DNA from: Clostridium sp. CF012
Lineage (GTDB): Bacteria > Bacillota > Clostridia > Clostridiales > Clostridiaceae
Length of the DNA stretch: 64,000 nt
NCBI RefSeq assembly: GCF_018861755.1
Contig: NZ_JAHLEF010000004.1
Coordinates: 124,001-188,000, forward strand
Reading direction: 5' to 3'
Part shown: positions 55,223 to 63,682 of the stretch, piece by piece
How the letters are laid out: the number at the start of each line of letters is the position of its first letter
Numbering within the stretch: the stretch's first letter is position 1
Position numbers and translations under genes: made by a program
The notes under the pieces: model-generated
Told to the model about the DNA's origin: nothing
Databases searched by the model: none
What the model saw: only the letters and a program-made list of their open reading frames with translations

Positions 55223-57385
55223 CTATTTTAAATTAAATTTAGCAAAAGCCTCCGCCATAGCAGAATTACCAGTTGGTTCATCTTTCTTATTCTGTTGATT
55301 AAGGAATCTACTAACATCCTTTTTGTCTAAAGCACCTTTTTCATTTTCGCGACGCTTAGTAAAAGCTGAAAGTTTTTCTCTATAGCCACAACCACAAGCG
55401 AAAATTTTATTATCTCCATCGCCTCTAATCTCCATTTTCTTGTGACAAGTAGGGCAGCGTGCATTTGAAACTTGTGAAACGCCTTTACGGTATCCGCAAT
55501 CTCTATCTGGACATACGAGCATTTTGCCCCTTTTGCCGTTAACCTCCAGAAGGTACTTACTACACTCAGGACATTTAACCCTTGTAGCATTATCATGTTT
55601 GTATATATCGCTAGAAGCTGCAACATTCTTCACAAGCTTTGATGCATATTCTCGCATATCCCTTACGAAGTTCATAGAATTTGCTTTTCCTTTGCTTATA
55701 AGTTGAAGCTGTTTTTCCCACTTAGCAGTAAGCTCTGGAGATTTTAATTCTTGTGGAACCAAGTCTATTAACTGTATTCCCTTTGAGGTTGGGAAAATAT
55801 CTTTACCGCGTCTCTCCATATAAAAGATATTAAATAGTTTTTCAATTATATCTGCACGTGTAGCAGGAGTTCCAAGGCCTGAAGTATTATCCAAAGCCTC
55901 TCTTAAACTCTCATCTTGTATATCTTTTCCTGGATGCTCCATAGCGGTAAGCAGCGTAGCTTCATTATACCTAGCAGGTGGCTTTGTTTTTTCATTTACT
56001 GACCGAGCCAAAGTAAGTTTAACTGCTTCCCCTTTATTAATTGGTGGAAGAGACTGATCCTTATCTTCCCCATCATCAGAACTGCTTATTTCTCTCCATC
56101 CCTTTGACTTAACTATTTTTCCTTTTGCTGAAAAACTTTCACCCTTTACATCTATCTTTACAGTAGTTTGCTCATACTCGAAAGCTGGGCTTAGAACTTC
56201 TAAGAATCTTTTTACAACTAAGTCATAAATGCTTCTCTCTTCTTTGTTTAAGCTTGATAAATCTACATGCTGCTCTGTAGGAATTATAGCATGATGGTCT
56301 GAAACCTTGCTATTATCCACCAGTCTATTTGTAGTTTGTATTCTACTTTTTATTATATTTCTAGCGGCTTTTTCATAAGGTCCTATTGCTATGCTCTTTA
56401 ATCTATCAAGTAGTGTAGCTACTATATCCGTAGTAATATATCTAGAGTCTGTTCTTGGATAAGATAATAGCTTATGATTTTCATATAATCTCTGCATTAA
56501 ATTAAGAGTTTGTTTTGCAGAGTACCCAAATTTTCTATTTGCATCTCTTTGAAGCTCTGTTAAATCATATGCAAGTGGTGGAAGTTCTTTTTTAAAAGCT
56601 TTATTTACCTCTACTACTGTGCCCATTTGATTGTTTACCTTAGAAACTACATCCTCTGCCTTTTGTTTGTCAAAGGTACGTGATTCTCCATTTTTACTGG
56701 ACCAATTCACTGTAAAATTATTTACCTTACCATTTACCGTCCAGAAATCCTTTCCAACGAATTTCTTTATTTCGTTTTCTCTATCAACAATAAGTGCTAA
56801 AGTCGGCGTCTGTACCCTTCCAGCTGATAATTGAGCATTATATTTACAAGTTAAGGCTCTTGTAACGTTAAGTCCTATAAGCCAATCTGCTTCTGCTCTT
56901 GATTGTGCTGCCCAAAATAGATTTTCATAGTCTCTTCCAGGTTTAAGACTTGCAAATCCATCCTTTATTGCTTTTTCAGTTTGGGAGGAGATCCATAACC
57001 TTTTTATTGGCTTTTTAAAGCCTGATTTTTGAATAATCCAACGTGCCACAAGTTCCCCTTCACGCCCAGCATCTGTGGCTATAACCAATTCATCTACATC
57101 AGCCCTTTTAAGAAGTTCGTTCACAACCTTATATTGCTTTGAGGTTTCTTTAATAACCACCAATTTTAAATCCTTTGGTAACATCGGAAGATCTTCCATT
57201 TTCCAACTTTTATATTTTTGATCATAATCCTCAGGCCCTGCTAGTGTAACAAGATGTCCCAGTGCCCAAGTTACAATATATTTTTGTCCCATTAAATACC
57301 CATTTCCGCCTTGACTACAATTTAAGACTTTTGCAAGCTCTTTTCCAACGGAGGGTTTTTCTGCTAAAACTAATATTTTTCCCAT
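55223..57385 (-). CDS. topB: DNA topoisomerase III
   Basis: Type IA topoisomerase of 720 residues that relaxes and decatenates DNA. The Toprim domain opens the protein (ILVLAEKPSVGKELAKVL). The catalytic Tyr is in LLSYPRTDSRYI (near residue 310). The C-terminus carries two zinc-ribbon-like modules (CPECSKYL...CPDRDC and CPTCHKKM...CGC, near 615-670). The start is the ATG of MGKILVLAEKP, about eight bases after AAAGGAAG; the longer frame adds nine unrelated residues. Confidence 0.94.
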   Translation of the reverse strand: MGKILVLAEKPSVGKELAKVLNCSQGGNGYLMGQKYIVTWALGHLVTLAGPEDYDQKYKSWKMEDLPMLPKDLKLVVIKETSKQYKVVNELLKRADVDELVIATDAGREGELVARWIIQKSGFKKPIKRLWISSQTEKAIKDGFASLKPGRDYENLFWAAQSRAEADWLIGLNVTRALTCKYNAQLSAGRVQTPTLALIVDRENEIKKFVGKDFWTVNGKVNNFTVNWSSKNGESRTFDKQKAEDVVSKVNNQMGTVVEVNKAFKKELPPLAYDLTELQRDANRKFGYSAKQTLNLMQRLYENHKLLSYPRTDSRYITTDIVATLLDRLKSIAIGPYEKAARNIIKSRIQTTNRLVDNSKVSDHHAIIPTEQHVDLSSLNKEERSIYDLVVKRFLEVLSPAFEYEQTTVKIDVKGESFSAKGKIVKSKGWREISSSDDGEDKDQSLPPINKGEAVKLTLARSVNEKTKPPARYNEATLLTAMEHPGKDIQDESLREALDNTSGLGTPATRADIIEKLFNIFYMERRGKDIFPTSKGIQLIDLVPQELKSPELTAKWEKQLQLISKGKANSMNFVRDMREYASKLVKNVAASSDIYKHDNATRVKCPECSKYLLEVNGKRGKMLVCPDRDCGYRKGVSQVSNARCPTCHKKMEIRGDGDNKIFACGCGYREKLSAFTKRRENEKGALDKKDVSRFLNQQNKKDEPTGNSAMAEAFAKFNLK

Positions 57386-57666
57386 ATATAAAACTTCCTT
57401 TCTTATGTTCAATAATTTACTGTGTGTTAATCAGTTTTTTCACTTCGTCATTAGGTAATTATACCGCTACAAATAATACCATCAACCCAATATGTACAAA
57501 ATCCTATAAAATATAATATACATACTATCTATATTATAAACTACTTTGTAGGGATTGTTCAATTTTTTTGTTAAGCTAGAAAAACAGTGCATGTGTTTTT
57601 TATGATTATAAATGATATACTATATAATGGATATTCAAAAAAATAAACAAATTTAGAGGTAATTTA

Positions 57667-58437
57667 ATGAACTATATAATATTTGATTTAGAATTTAACC
57701 AGGGCTACAATTTTGGAGTGGAACCTAAAACTTTAACAAACCCTAAATGTCCTTTCGAAATAATTCAGATAGGTGCCGTAAAGCTAAATGAAAATTTAGA
57801 GAGAATTGGGGCTCTAGATGTATTAATAAAGCCAGAAATATATACTACCCTTAATCCCTTTGTAAAAGAACTCACTGGAATAACAATTGATGAGCTAAAT
57901 AGTGGCAAATCCTTTAAAGAAATGTACAGTGAATTTATAGAATTTATGAAAGCTGATAAAAGTGTATTATGTGTATGGGGCGTGGCAGATATAAAAGAAT
58001 TATTTCGTAATATAGAGTATCATGAATTGGATTCAACTATGGTGCCCACAGAATACATAAACATACAATCCTATGCTTCTAGTGCGCTTAACTGCCAAAA
58101 GGGAATCAATATTGGACTAGGCAATGCAGCTAAACTACTAGGTATACCAATTGAAAACCAATTTCATGATGCTTTCAACGACGCCTTCTACACGGCCGAA
58201 GTTTTTAAAAAAATTCATAGCAATGAAATTAAAGCTAGGCTTTATAATCCCCATAAACACAAACGTTTAGACAGGTCTTCTACTGAAAATTACAAACTTG
58301 ATACCTGTAATTTAATGAGACAATTCGAAAAAATGTTTGAGAGAGAAATGACTGCGGAGGAAAAATCTATAATTAACCTAGCTTATATTATGGGCAAAAC
58401 AAATCAATTTCAAATCCCTCAGAGCCCGAATAAATAA
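57667..58437 (+). CDS. DEDDh 3'-5' exonuclease family protein
   Basis: 256 residues. The DEDD metal-binding set is visible: FDLEFNQG (DxE near residue 6), VWGVADIKELF (second Asp near 104), and FHDAFNDAFYTAEVF (HxAxxD near 167). It resembles the KapD/exonuclease X-like group and the sporulation kinase inhibitor KapD; the RNA or DNA substrate is not clear. A plus-strand gene, tail to tail with the HNH/AP2-like gene. Confidence 0.85.
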   Translation: MNYIIFDLEFNQGYNFGVEPKTLTNPKCPFEIIQIGAVKLNENLERIGALDVLIKPEIYTTLNPFVKELTGITIDELNSGKSFKEMYSEFIEFMKADKSVLCVWGVADIKELFRNIEYHELDSTMVPTEYINIQSYASSALNCQKGINIGLGNAAKLLGIPIENQFHDAFNDAFYTAEVFKKIHSNEIKARLYNPHKHKRLDRSSTENYKLDTCNLMRQFEKMFEREMTAEEKSIINLAYIMGKTNQFQIPQSPNK

Positions 58438-58447
58438 CCAAATGAAT

Positions 58448-58482
58448 AAAAGCAGTATAGAACAATCTTCTATACTGCTTTT
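58448..58482. terminator. Terminator between exonuclease and HNH/AP2-like genes
   Basis: AAAAGCAGTATAGAA and TTCTATACTGCTTTT form a perfect 15-bp stem with a 5-base loop. It serves the convergent genes. Confidence 0.88.
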
Positions 58483-58492
58483 AGTATTCTTA

Positions 58493-59206
58493 TTAGTTTT
58501 CAGTTTCTGTTTCCTCGCCTGGTTTAACAAATTCTAAATCTGCTCTTTTATTTTCTAAATTAGCTTTTCTATTGTCTAAGGTATTAAGATTTATAGGATG
58601 AGTAACCATATCTTCAGCTGTACCCATTATATATCTATTTAAAAATATTTTTCCTTCAGGAGTATTTGCTATAGCATAAGGCTCAGTTTCTTTTTTAAAT
58701 AGAACCCAAGTATAACCATTATTAATTACTCTATTTAGATCTTCTTTATCTATTATAGTCCTTGATTTTTCTTTACCATATCTATCTCTCAATATTACAG
58801 CAACAGTTTCTCCATCCAGTTCTTCATAATCATTTATTGTATTTTGATTATATACTTCTAAATTAGCTTTTCTGTTATCAAGTGAATCTCCATTGATATG
58901 TCTAACAGGCGCTTTTGGATGAACATCTAAAATGAAAGATTGAAGACCTTGCTTTCTTCTATATTTTTTTTCTTCAATATAGTAACTACCTAAATTTTGT
59001 GCTAAGTAATTATTAAGCTCTTTGTTCCACTCTGCAAACCAAAGACCCTTTTCTAATACTCTTTGTAAATCAACAGTATCTATTTTGCCTTCAATAGTTG
59101 TACCATCTTTTTTGACTAATTTTAAAATTGTAACTTCTTCTAATATTTGGTGTTTGTTGGATTTAATCTCAACTTTAGTTTCTTCTGTTTTCTTTTCCTT
59201 ATTTAT
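58493..59206 (-). CDS. Two-repeat HNH/AP2-like protein with no canonical start codon
   Basis: The frame is open from a TGA at about 59240 to TAA at 58493, and the coding pattern is clear across it. The first ATG, GTG or TTG is a TTG at 58792, in the middle of a conserved repeat. AGAGGTG (59220-59214) is well spaced for initiation at ATA (59206) or ATT (59209). About 237 residues: repeat 1 ends with HINGDSLDNRKANLEV (near 103) and repeat 2 with HPINLNTLDNRKANLEN (near 203). Such motifs belong to HNH_3 endonuclease and AP2-type DNA-binding modules. A start-codon mutation or sequencing error (ATG to ATA) is an alternative to a true non-canonical start. Confidence 0.6.
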   Translation of the reverse strand: MNKEKKTEETKVEIKSNKHQILEEVTILKLVKKDGTTIEGKIDTVDLQRVLEKGLWFAEWNKELNNYLAQNLGSYYIEEKKYRRKQGLQSFILDVHPKAPVRHINGDSLDNRKANLEVYNQNTINDYEELDGETVAVILRDRYGKEKSRTIIDKEDLNRVINNGYTWVLFKKETEPYAIANTPEGKIFLNRYIMGTAEDMVTHPINLNTLDNRKANLENKRADLEFVKPGEETETEN

Positions 59207-59309
59207 AATAGGACACCTCTTTCTTCTATTTAAGAATCTTCAAAAAAACAACTAGTCAGTTACATTTTTGACATGTTATTTCTTTCAGATTTCTATATGG
59301 GCTTTAAAG

Positions 59310-59330
59310 TTGCGTATAACTTTAACATTT
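59310..59330 (-). promoter_or_regulatory. Small hairpin in the HNH/AP2-like gene leader
   Basis: AAAGTT-GCGTAT-AACTTT, plus-strand reading, lies about 110 bases upstream of the start. It could influence translation. Confidence 0.35.
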
Positions 59331-59399
59331 CCCTAATTTTTAATTAACATTTGAGTTTTTCTCTATAATACGCATGTTTACTTTTACTACATTATTTTT

Positions 59400-59432
59400 A
59401 TTATACCACATTGGTTGGTGTAAAAACACCAA
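59400..59432 (-). promoter_or_regulatory. Promoter with overlapping palindrome before the HNH/AP2-like gene
   Basis: TATAAT on the minus strand (59405-59400) is preceded by TTGGTG-TAAAAA-CACCAA (59415-59432), a 6-bp-arm palindrome over the -35 region. That position suits a repressor. The leader to the start codon would be about 190 bases. Confidence 0.4.
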
Positions 59433-59496
59433 ATTTTAAAAGGAATTTAAAATATATTTATTTGTTTGTTTTTATTTTAGTATATCAGGCTTTTCA

Positions 59497-60243
59497 CTAT
59501 AAGCTAAATATATCTTTTAGCACCTCATACCGAACGTGGGTAAGAAGAGCATCTTTATCAGTATTTTTTAGTTTTATCACATAAGTCCATCTACCATAAG
59601 GATAAATTTTATAAATCATAGAAAGATTTATAATATAAGATTTGTGACTTCGAAAAAATTGATTCTTATCTAGTCTTTCTTCTAATTCGCTTAATGCTTC
59701 AGATGTAATATAACTATTATCTACAGTATAAATAACCGTATTTCTGTCTTCTCTCTGAATAATAACTATATCTTTTGTATCTACAAAGCTTATACCTTCT
59801 TTATTTTTAATTAGTATTTTATTTAGACCATTTTCGTAGCGGATTATTTTGTGCATTACTTCCTTATTTTCCTCACCATTTAGTGTTTTAATACGGTTTA
59901 AAGTTTGGTAAACCCGGTCTAGTTTGAAAGGCTTTACAAGATAATCAAAAGCATAAAGTTGAAACGCATCTGTCATATAGGTAGCATGAGCAGTAGCAAA
60001 AACTATTATGGTTTTAGGATTTACATCTATTATTCGTTTTGCGCATTCTATTCCGTTAAGTTTGGGCATTTCCACATCTAGAAATACAACTTGTGGCCTT
60101 GATTCTTCAACAAAGGTGAGGACAGCCTCACCATCAGCTGCCTCGCCTATTAATTTAAATCCTTCTACTTTTTCAATGGCTTTTCTAAGGATCATTCTCA
60201 TGCCCTCTTCATCGTCTCCTATTAACACTTTAAATTCCAACAA
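59497..60243 (-). CDS. LytTR-family response regulator
   Basis: 248 residues: a receiver domain with FKVLIGDDEEGMRM (acidic pair near 11), phospho-acceptor Asp in VVFLDVEMPKLNG (near 55), the Thr/Ser region VFATAHATYM and Lys in DYLVKPFK (near 104). The C-terminal LytTR DNA-binding domain (residues about 145-245) has SHKSYIINLSMIYKIYPYGR. It is the last gene of the nfeD-floA block, separated from the small protein by 3 bases. The histidine kinase gene lies upstream of nfeD, so the pair brackets the flotillin genes. Confidence 0.9.
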   Translation of the reverse strand: MLEFKVLIGDDEEGMRMILRKAIEKVEGFKLIGEAADGEAVLTFVEESRPQVVFLDVEMPKLNGIECAKRIIDVNPKTIIVFATAHATYMTDAFQLYAFDYLVKPFKLDRVYQTLNRIKTLNGEENKEVMHKIIRYENGLNKILIKNKEGISFVDTKDIVIIQREDRNTVIYTVDNSYITSEALSELEERLDKNQFFRSHKSYIINLSMIYKIYPYGRWTYVIKLKNTDKDALLTHVRYEVLKDIFSL

Positions 60244-60246
60244 TAA

Positions 60247-60501
60247 TCACCGTTTCCTTCTCTTTGACTTTGGTTTAGCAAATATTTCGGAATACACCAT
60301 TGCTTGCATAATATTTTCTCCTTTGAAATCTAAATCGAAATATGGCATTTCTTCTTTCTCTACTTCCAACTGCTGTGGTTCAAGGTTTTCATTCTTAATT
60401 GTAGTTAAGTCAGTGTACCTGTCATATTCCATTGGTACTGATTTTCTAGGCTCTTCTGTTTGCATTTCTATTAGTTCTCCATTTGTTATAGATTTAAACA
60501 T
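60247..60501 (-). CDS. Small charged protein in the flotillin operon
   Basis: 84 residues, not recognised. It is polar and acidic in the middle, with a conserved-looking basic end (GENIMQAMVYSEIFAKPKSK plus RRKR). Gap of 5 bases after floA; its GAGGGG ribosome binding site overlaps the floA stop codon. It stands in the third position of the nfeD-floA operon, as yqfB does in Bacillus subtilis, but homology with YqfB is not evident. Likely a partner of flotillin or of the response regulator. Confidence 0.6.
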   Translation of the reverse strand: MFKSITNGELIEMQTEEPRKSVPMEYDRYTDLTTIKNENLEPQQLEVEKEEMPYFDLDFKGENIMQAMVYSEIFAKPKSKRRKR

Positions 60502-60506
60502 AGCTT

Positions 60507-61499
60507 CTACCCCTCAATATTCTTAGGTACAGTATTCATATTTTCTTTCTTTTTACTCTTTCCCCCCTTAGAAATAGCTTCTCTCATATTTGTATCTGCT
60601 ATTACATTTTGCATATCATAATAATCCAAAACTCCCATTTTTCCTTCTCTTAATGCTGCGGCTAGAGCTCTTGGAATTTCCGCTTCTGCTTCCACTACTG
60701 CTGCCCTCATTTCCTGCTCCTTTGCAACTGCCATGGCTCTTCTTTCTTCTGCTTTTGCCTGGGCAATATTTTTATCAGCCTCAGCTTGAAGTGTCTGAAG
60801 TTGTGCACCAATATTTCTTCCAACATCTATGTCTGCAATATCAATAGATAATATTTCATAAGCCGTACCTGCATCTAGTCCTTTTGCAAGAACTGTTTTA
60901 GATATAGCATCCGGATTTTCTAAAACCTCCTTATGAGAATTTGCAGTACCTACTGTAGCTACTATGCCTTCCGCAACCCTAGCAAGCACTGTTGCCTCTC
61001 CCGCTCCACCTATTAATCTATTTAAATTAGCTCTTACTGTTACTCTTGCCTTTGCTAAAAGTTCAATTCCATCCTTTGCAACTCCTGAAACATTTGGCGT
61101 TTCAATAACTCTTGGTGTTACACTCATTTTCACTGCTTCAAGTACATCTCTACCCGCAAGATCGATGGCTGCTGCCCTTTCAAAAGACAAATTCATACTT
61201 GATCTTTGAGATGCAATTAGTGCATTTACTACCGCTTGTACATTCCCTCCAGCTAAATAGTGGGCTTCTAATTGATTTACGCTTACTTCTACTCCACCCT
61301 TTGTTGCTTTTATTAGTGGTAGCACAATCTTCTTAGGTGAAACCCTTCTGAGTCTCATACCTATCATAGTTGAAAAACTAACCTTTACATTTGCAGCTAA
61401 AGCTGAAATCCACAATCCTACTGGTATAAAACTGAAAAACAAAGCTATAAAACACGCTACAACTCCTATAATAATAACTATAGCAATATTACTTTCCAT
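60507..61499 (-). CDS. floA: Flotillin-like protein FloA
   Basis: Membrane protein of 330 residues that organises functional membrane microdomains. An N-terminal hydrophobic hairpin (residues about 5-36) anchors it. The SPFH/band-7-like domain follows ([20 protein letters not shown]), then the Glu/Ala-rich flotillin coiled coil ([20 protein letters not shown] near residue 236). It is preceded by nfeD with a 43-base gap, as in the Bacillus yqeZ-yqfA pair. Confidence 0.95.
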   Translation of the reverse strand: MESNIAIVIIIGVVACFIALFFSFIPVGLWISALAANVKVSFSTMIGMRLRRVSPKKIVLPLIKATKGGVEVSVNQLEAHYLAGGNVQAVVNALIASQRSSMNLSFERAAAIDLAGRDVLEAVKMSVTPRVIETPNVSGVAKDGIELLAKARVTVRANLNRLIGGAGEATVLARVAEGIVATVGTANSHKEVLENPDAISKTVLAKGLDAGTAYEILSIDIADIDVGRNIGAQLQTLQAEADKNIAQAKAEERRAMAVAKEQEMRAAVVEAEAEIPRALAAALREGKMGVLDYYDMQNVIADTNMREAISKGGKSKKKENMNTVPKNIEG

Positions 61500-61542
61500 A
61501 ATGTTACCCCCTTATATTAAAATACTATCAATTAACATATCC

Positions 61543-62052
61543 TTATTTGCTTTCAGTAAGCACTCTTACAACAATTCTTCTTCCTTCTACTTTTATAATT
61601 TTAACCTTGGTATTCTCACAAATAAATTCACCTTCTGAAACTACATCCATTTTTATTCCATTTATCTCTGCAATACCTGAGGGTCTTAAAATTGTTAATG
61701 TAACACCTTCTTGCCCTACAAAGTATTCCAAATCCTCTGTGCCTATGTAACCATCTTCCTTTTTTTGAGTTTCATGCAAAATAAGAATTTTCGAAAGACG
61801 TCCTTTGGTTACAGATTTCAAAACAAAATTAAGCATTACTCCGAGTATTGCAATTATAATGCCCAGAAGTACCAATACCTCCATAACGCTATTACAAGCA
61901 AGTACTACCCCTACAACAAGAAGTATTGCACCTAATATTCCTGGTATACCAAACCCTGGGTGAAACATCTCTACAATCACAAATATAAACCCAAAAGCAA
62001 AGCAGATAATAGCAATCCCACTTATATTGGATAAAAAACTTATTAATTCCAT
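61543..62052 (-). CDS. NfeD-family protein, short form
   Basis: 169 residues. Three or four membrane helices occupy the first 80 residues (ISGIAIICFAFGFIFVIVEM, GILGAILLVVGVVLACN). The C-terminal OB-fold (residues about 105-165, GQEGVTLTILRPSGIAEING) follows. The serine-protease domain of long NfeD proteins is absent. It partners FloA in the membrane microdomain system. A clear GGGGGTGG site precedes the ATG. Confidence 0.9.
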   Translation of the reverse strand: MELISFLSNISGIAIICFAFGFIFVIVEMFHPGFGIPGILGAILLVVGVVLACNSVMEVLVLLGIIIAILGVMLNFVLKSVTKGRLSKILILHETQKKEDGYIGTEDLEYFVGQEGVTLTILRPSGIAEINGIKMDVVSEGEFICENTKVKIIKVEGRRIVVRVLTESK

Positions 62053-62186
62053 ACCACCACCCCCTTAAAAATTTATATGTTTACCTTATGACAATACAAT
62101 ATACCCTATATGTTTTTTAAAAAATAGATAATTGCTAAAGAATACATATGCTTGTCTAAAATGTCATATTTACAGTATTGTATTTT

Positions 62187-63047
62187 TTATCTTGGTATCC
62201 AACCCTCAAAAATAGTAGCCTCATTATCACTAAGTATTTCAATATCTCCCTCATATTTTTTAAGGATATCTTTTACAATAGATAACCCCATGCCCTCTCC
62301 CTTATCCCCCTTTGTAGTAGCTCCAGTTTCAAAAATTTTATTAATCCATTCTTCGCAAATCTTAGGCCCATTGTTTTTAATCCTAAATCTATAGGTCTTT
62401 AAATCCTCAAATAGCTCAATTTTAATAATCTTATTTTCACCCAGCTCTTGAAGTGCATAAATAGCATTATCGATAATATTGCCAAGCACTCTGCAAAACT
62501 CCCAGGCTGGCACCCTTAAATCTTCTAGTGCAGAGGTTACTACAATTTCTGTTTTAATTCCTCTTTTTTCTCCATAGATTATTTTTGCTTGAAGCAGTGC
62601 ATTAACTGCAGGATTTGAGGTTTTTAATACCTTGTTTATCCTTTGAATATCTGTAAACACCTTTTCAATATATCCTGTGGCTTCAGTGTATTCCTCCATT
62701 TCCATTAAACTATATACTACTTGTAAATGATTCATAAAATCATGCCTTTGACCTCTAAGAGTTTTATTTAAGTTTTCTAGCTGTCCCAAAGTATCCTTTA
62801 ACATACTGTACTCAATGTTATGTTCATTTAAAGAACTAATATCTTTAACAACAAAAAAGCTGTTAATAACGCTAAGAATTATTAATACATATATAATCAA
62901 TTCCCCGTTATTAAATTTCTCTTGAAAGTTCATAAGATTTTCATTGAAATAATTGTATAATATCACTGTTAAAATGGTGATAATTTGAATTATATTTAAA
63001 ACAATTACTGTTATTATAGTTTTATTAATATTTAATTTTTTCTGCAT
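62187..63047 (-). CDS. GHKL sensor histidine kinase (Spo0B-like DHp)
   Basis: 286 residues. Two N-terminal membrane helices (residues about 10-32 and 47-66), then a Spo0B-type alpha-helical dimerisation domain with LRGQRHDFMNHLQVVYSLM (phospho-His near residue 106). The GHKL ATPase domain carries NIIDNAIYAL (N box) and GATTKGDKGEGMGLSIVKD (G boxes). It is likely the partner of the LytTR regulator three genes downstream. It has no extracytoplasmic sensor domain of note, so it may sense the membrane itself. Confidence 0.9.
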   Translation of the reverse strand: MQKKLNINKTIITVIVLNIIQIITILTVILYNYFNENLMNFQEKFNNGELIIYVLIILSVINSFFVVKDISSLNEHNIEYSMLKDTLGQLENLNKTLRGQRHDFMNHLQVVYSLMEMEEYTEATGYIEKVFTDIQRINKVLKTSNPAVNALLQAKIIYGEKRGIKTEIVVTSALEDLRVPAWEFCRVLGNIIDNAIYALQELGENKIIKIELFEDLKTYRFRIKNNGPKICEEWINKIFETGATTKGDKGEGMGLSIVKDILKKYEGDIEILSDNEATIFEGWIPR

Positions 63048-63298
63048 ATATTTCTAGTGCCTCCTATACTTTACACTTTATAGCTTACCAAATAATATGC
63101 TATAAGGAAATGTTTATTATTTAAATACAGCATTATTACCATTAACTGTAAACCTATTTTTATAAATACTACTAACATCTTTATTATAAATATTTTCTTT
63201 TATTTTTGGTTAAACTTCTTAATAGATACATTGTGGAATCCAAAAAAACTAGCAAATTGACTGGTTATTTTTTTGAAGATGCCTAAGGAGGAGATATA

Positions 63299-63619
63299 AT
63301 GACAAAAATTAATTGTAGCGTTTCAAATTGCTCCCATAATAATGAAAATGCCTGCTTTGCTAACATAATAAATGTTGGTGGAAAGAGTGCTAAAGAAGAT
63401 TGTGACACTTGCTGTGCATCTTTTTTAGACTCCAAAATCTATAGCGATCTTACAAATAATATTAATGACAGTGGCAACAAGTGCAGCGCTATTACCTGCA
63501 ATGTAGGTACTTGCACCTATAACTCTAATAATCTGTGTAATGCTAAGTCTATAGATGTCAGTGGCGATAATGTGAATCTCTACCTAGAAACTAATTGTTC
63601 AACATTTAAAATCACATAA
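63299..63619 (+). CDS. Two-domain DUF1540 protein
   Basis: 106 residues with two copies of the Cys-rich DUF1540 motif: CSVSNCSHNNENACFANIIN (near residue 6) and CSAITCNVGTCTYNSNNLCN (near 62). Each ends in a second Cys pair (CDTCCASF and CSTFKI). The Cys pattern suggests a bound metal; the function of the family is unknown and it is frequent in clostridia and in spores. An AAGGAGG site precedes the ATG. Confidence 0.85.
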   Translation: MTKINCSVSNCSHNNENACFANIINVGGKSAKEDCDTCCASFLDSKIYSDLTNNINDSGNKCSAITCNVGTCTYNSNNLCNAKSIDVSGDNVNLYLETNCSTFKIT

Positions 63620-63638
63620 GTAAATAGTTTTAAGAAAA

Positions 63639-63674
63639 AAAGGGTCACTTAGTATCCATACTAAGTGACCCTTT
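63639..63674. terminator. Bidirectional terminator between DUF1540 and rubrerythrin genes
   Basis: AAAGGGTCACTTAGTAT and ATACTAAGTGACCCTTT are 17-base perfect complements with a two-base loop. Confidence 0.9.
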
Positions 63675-63682
63675 AGACCTAT

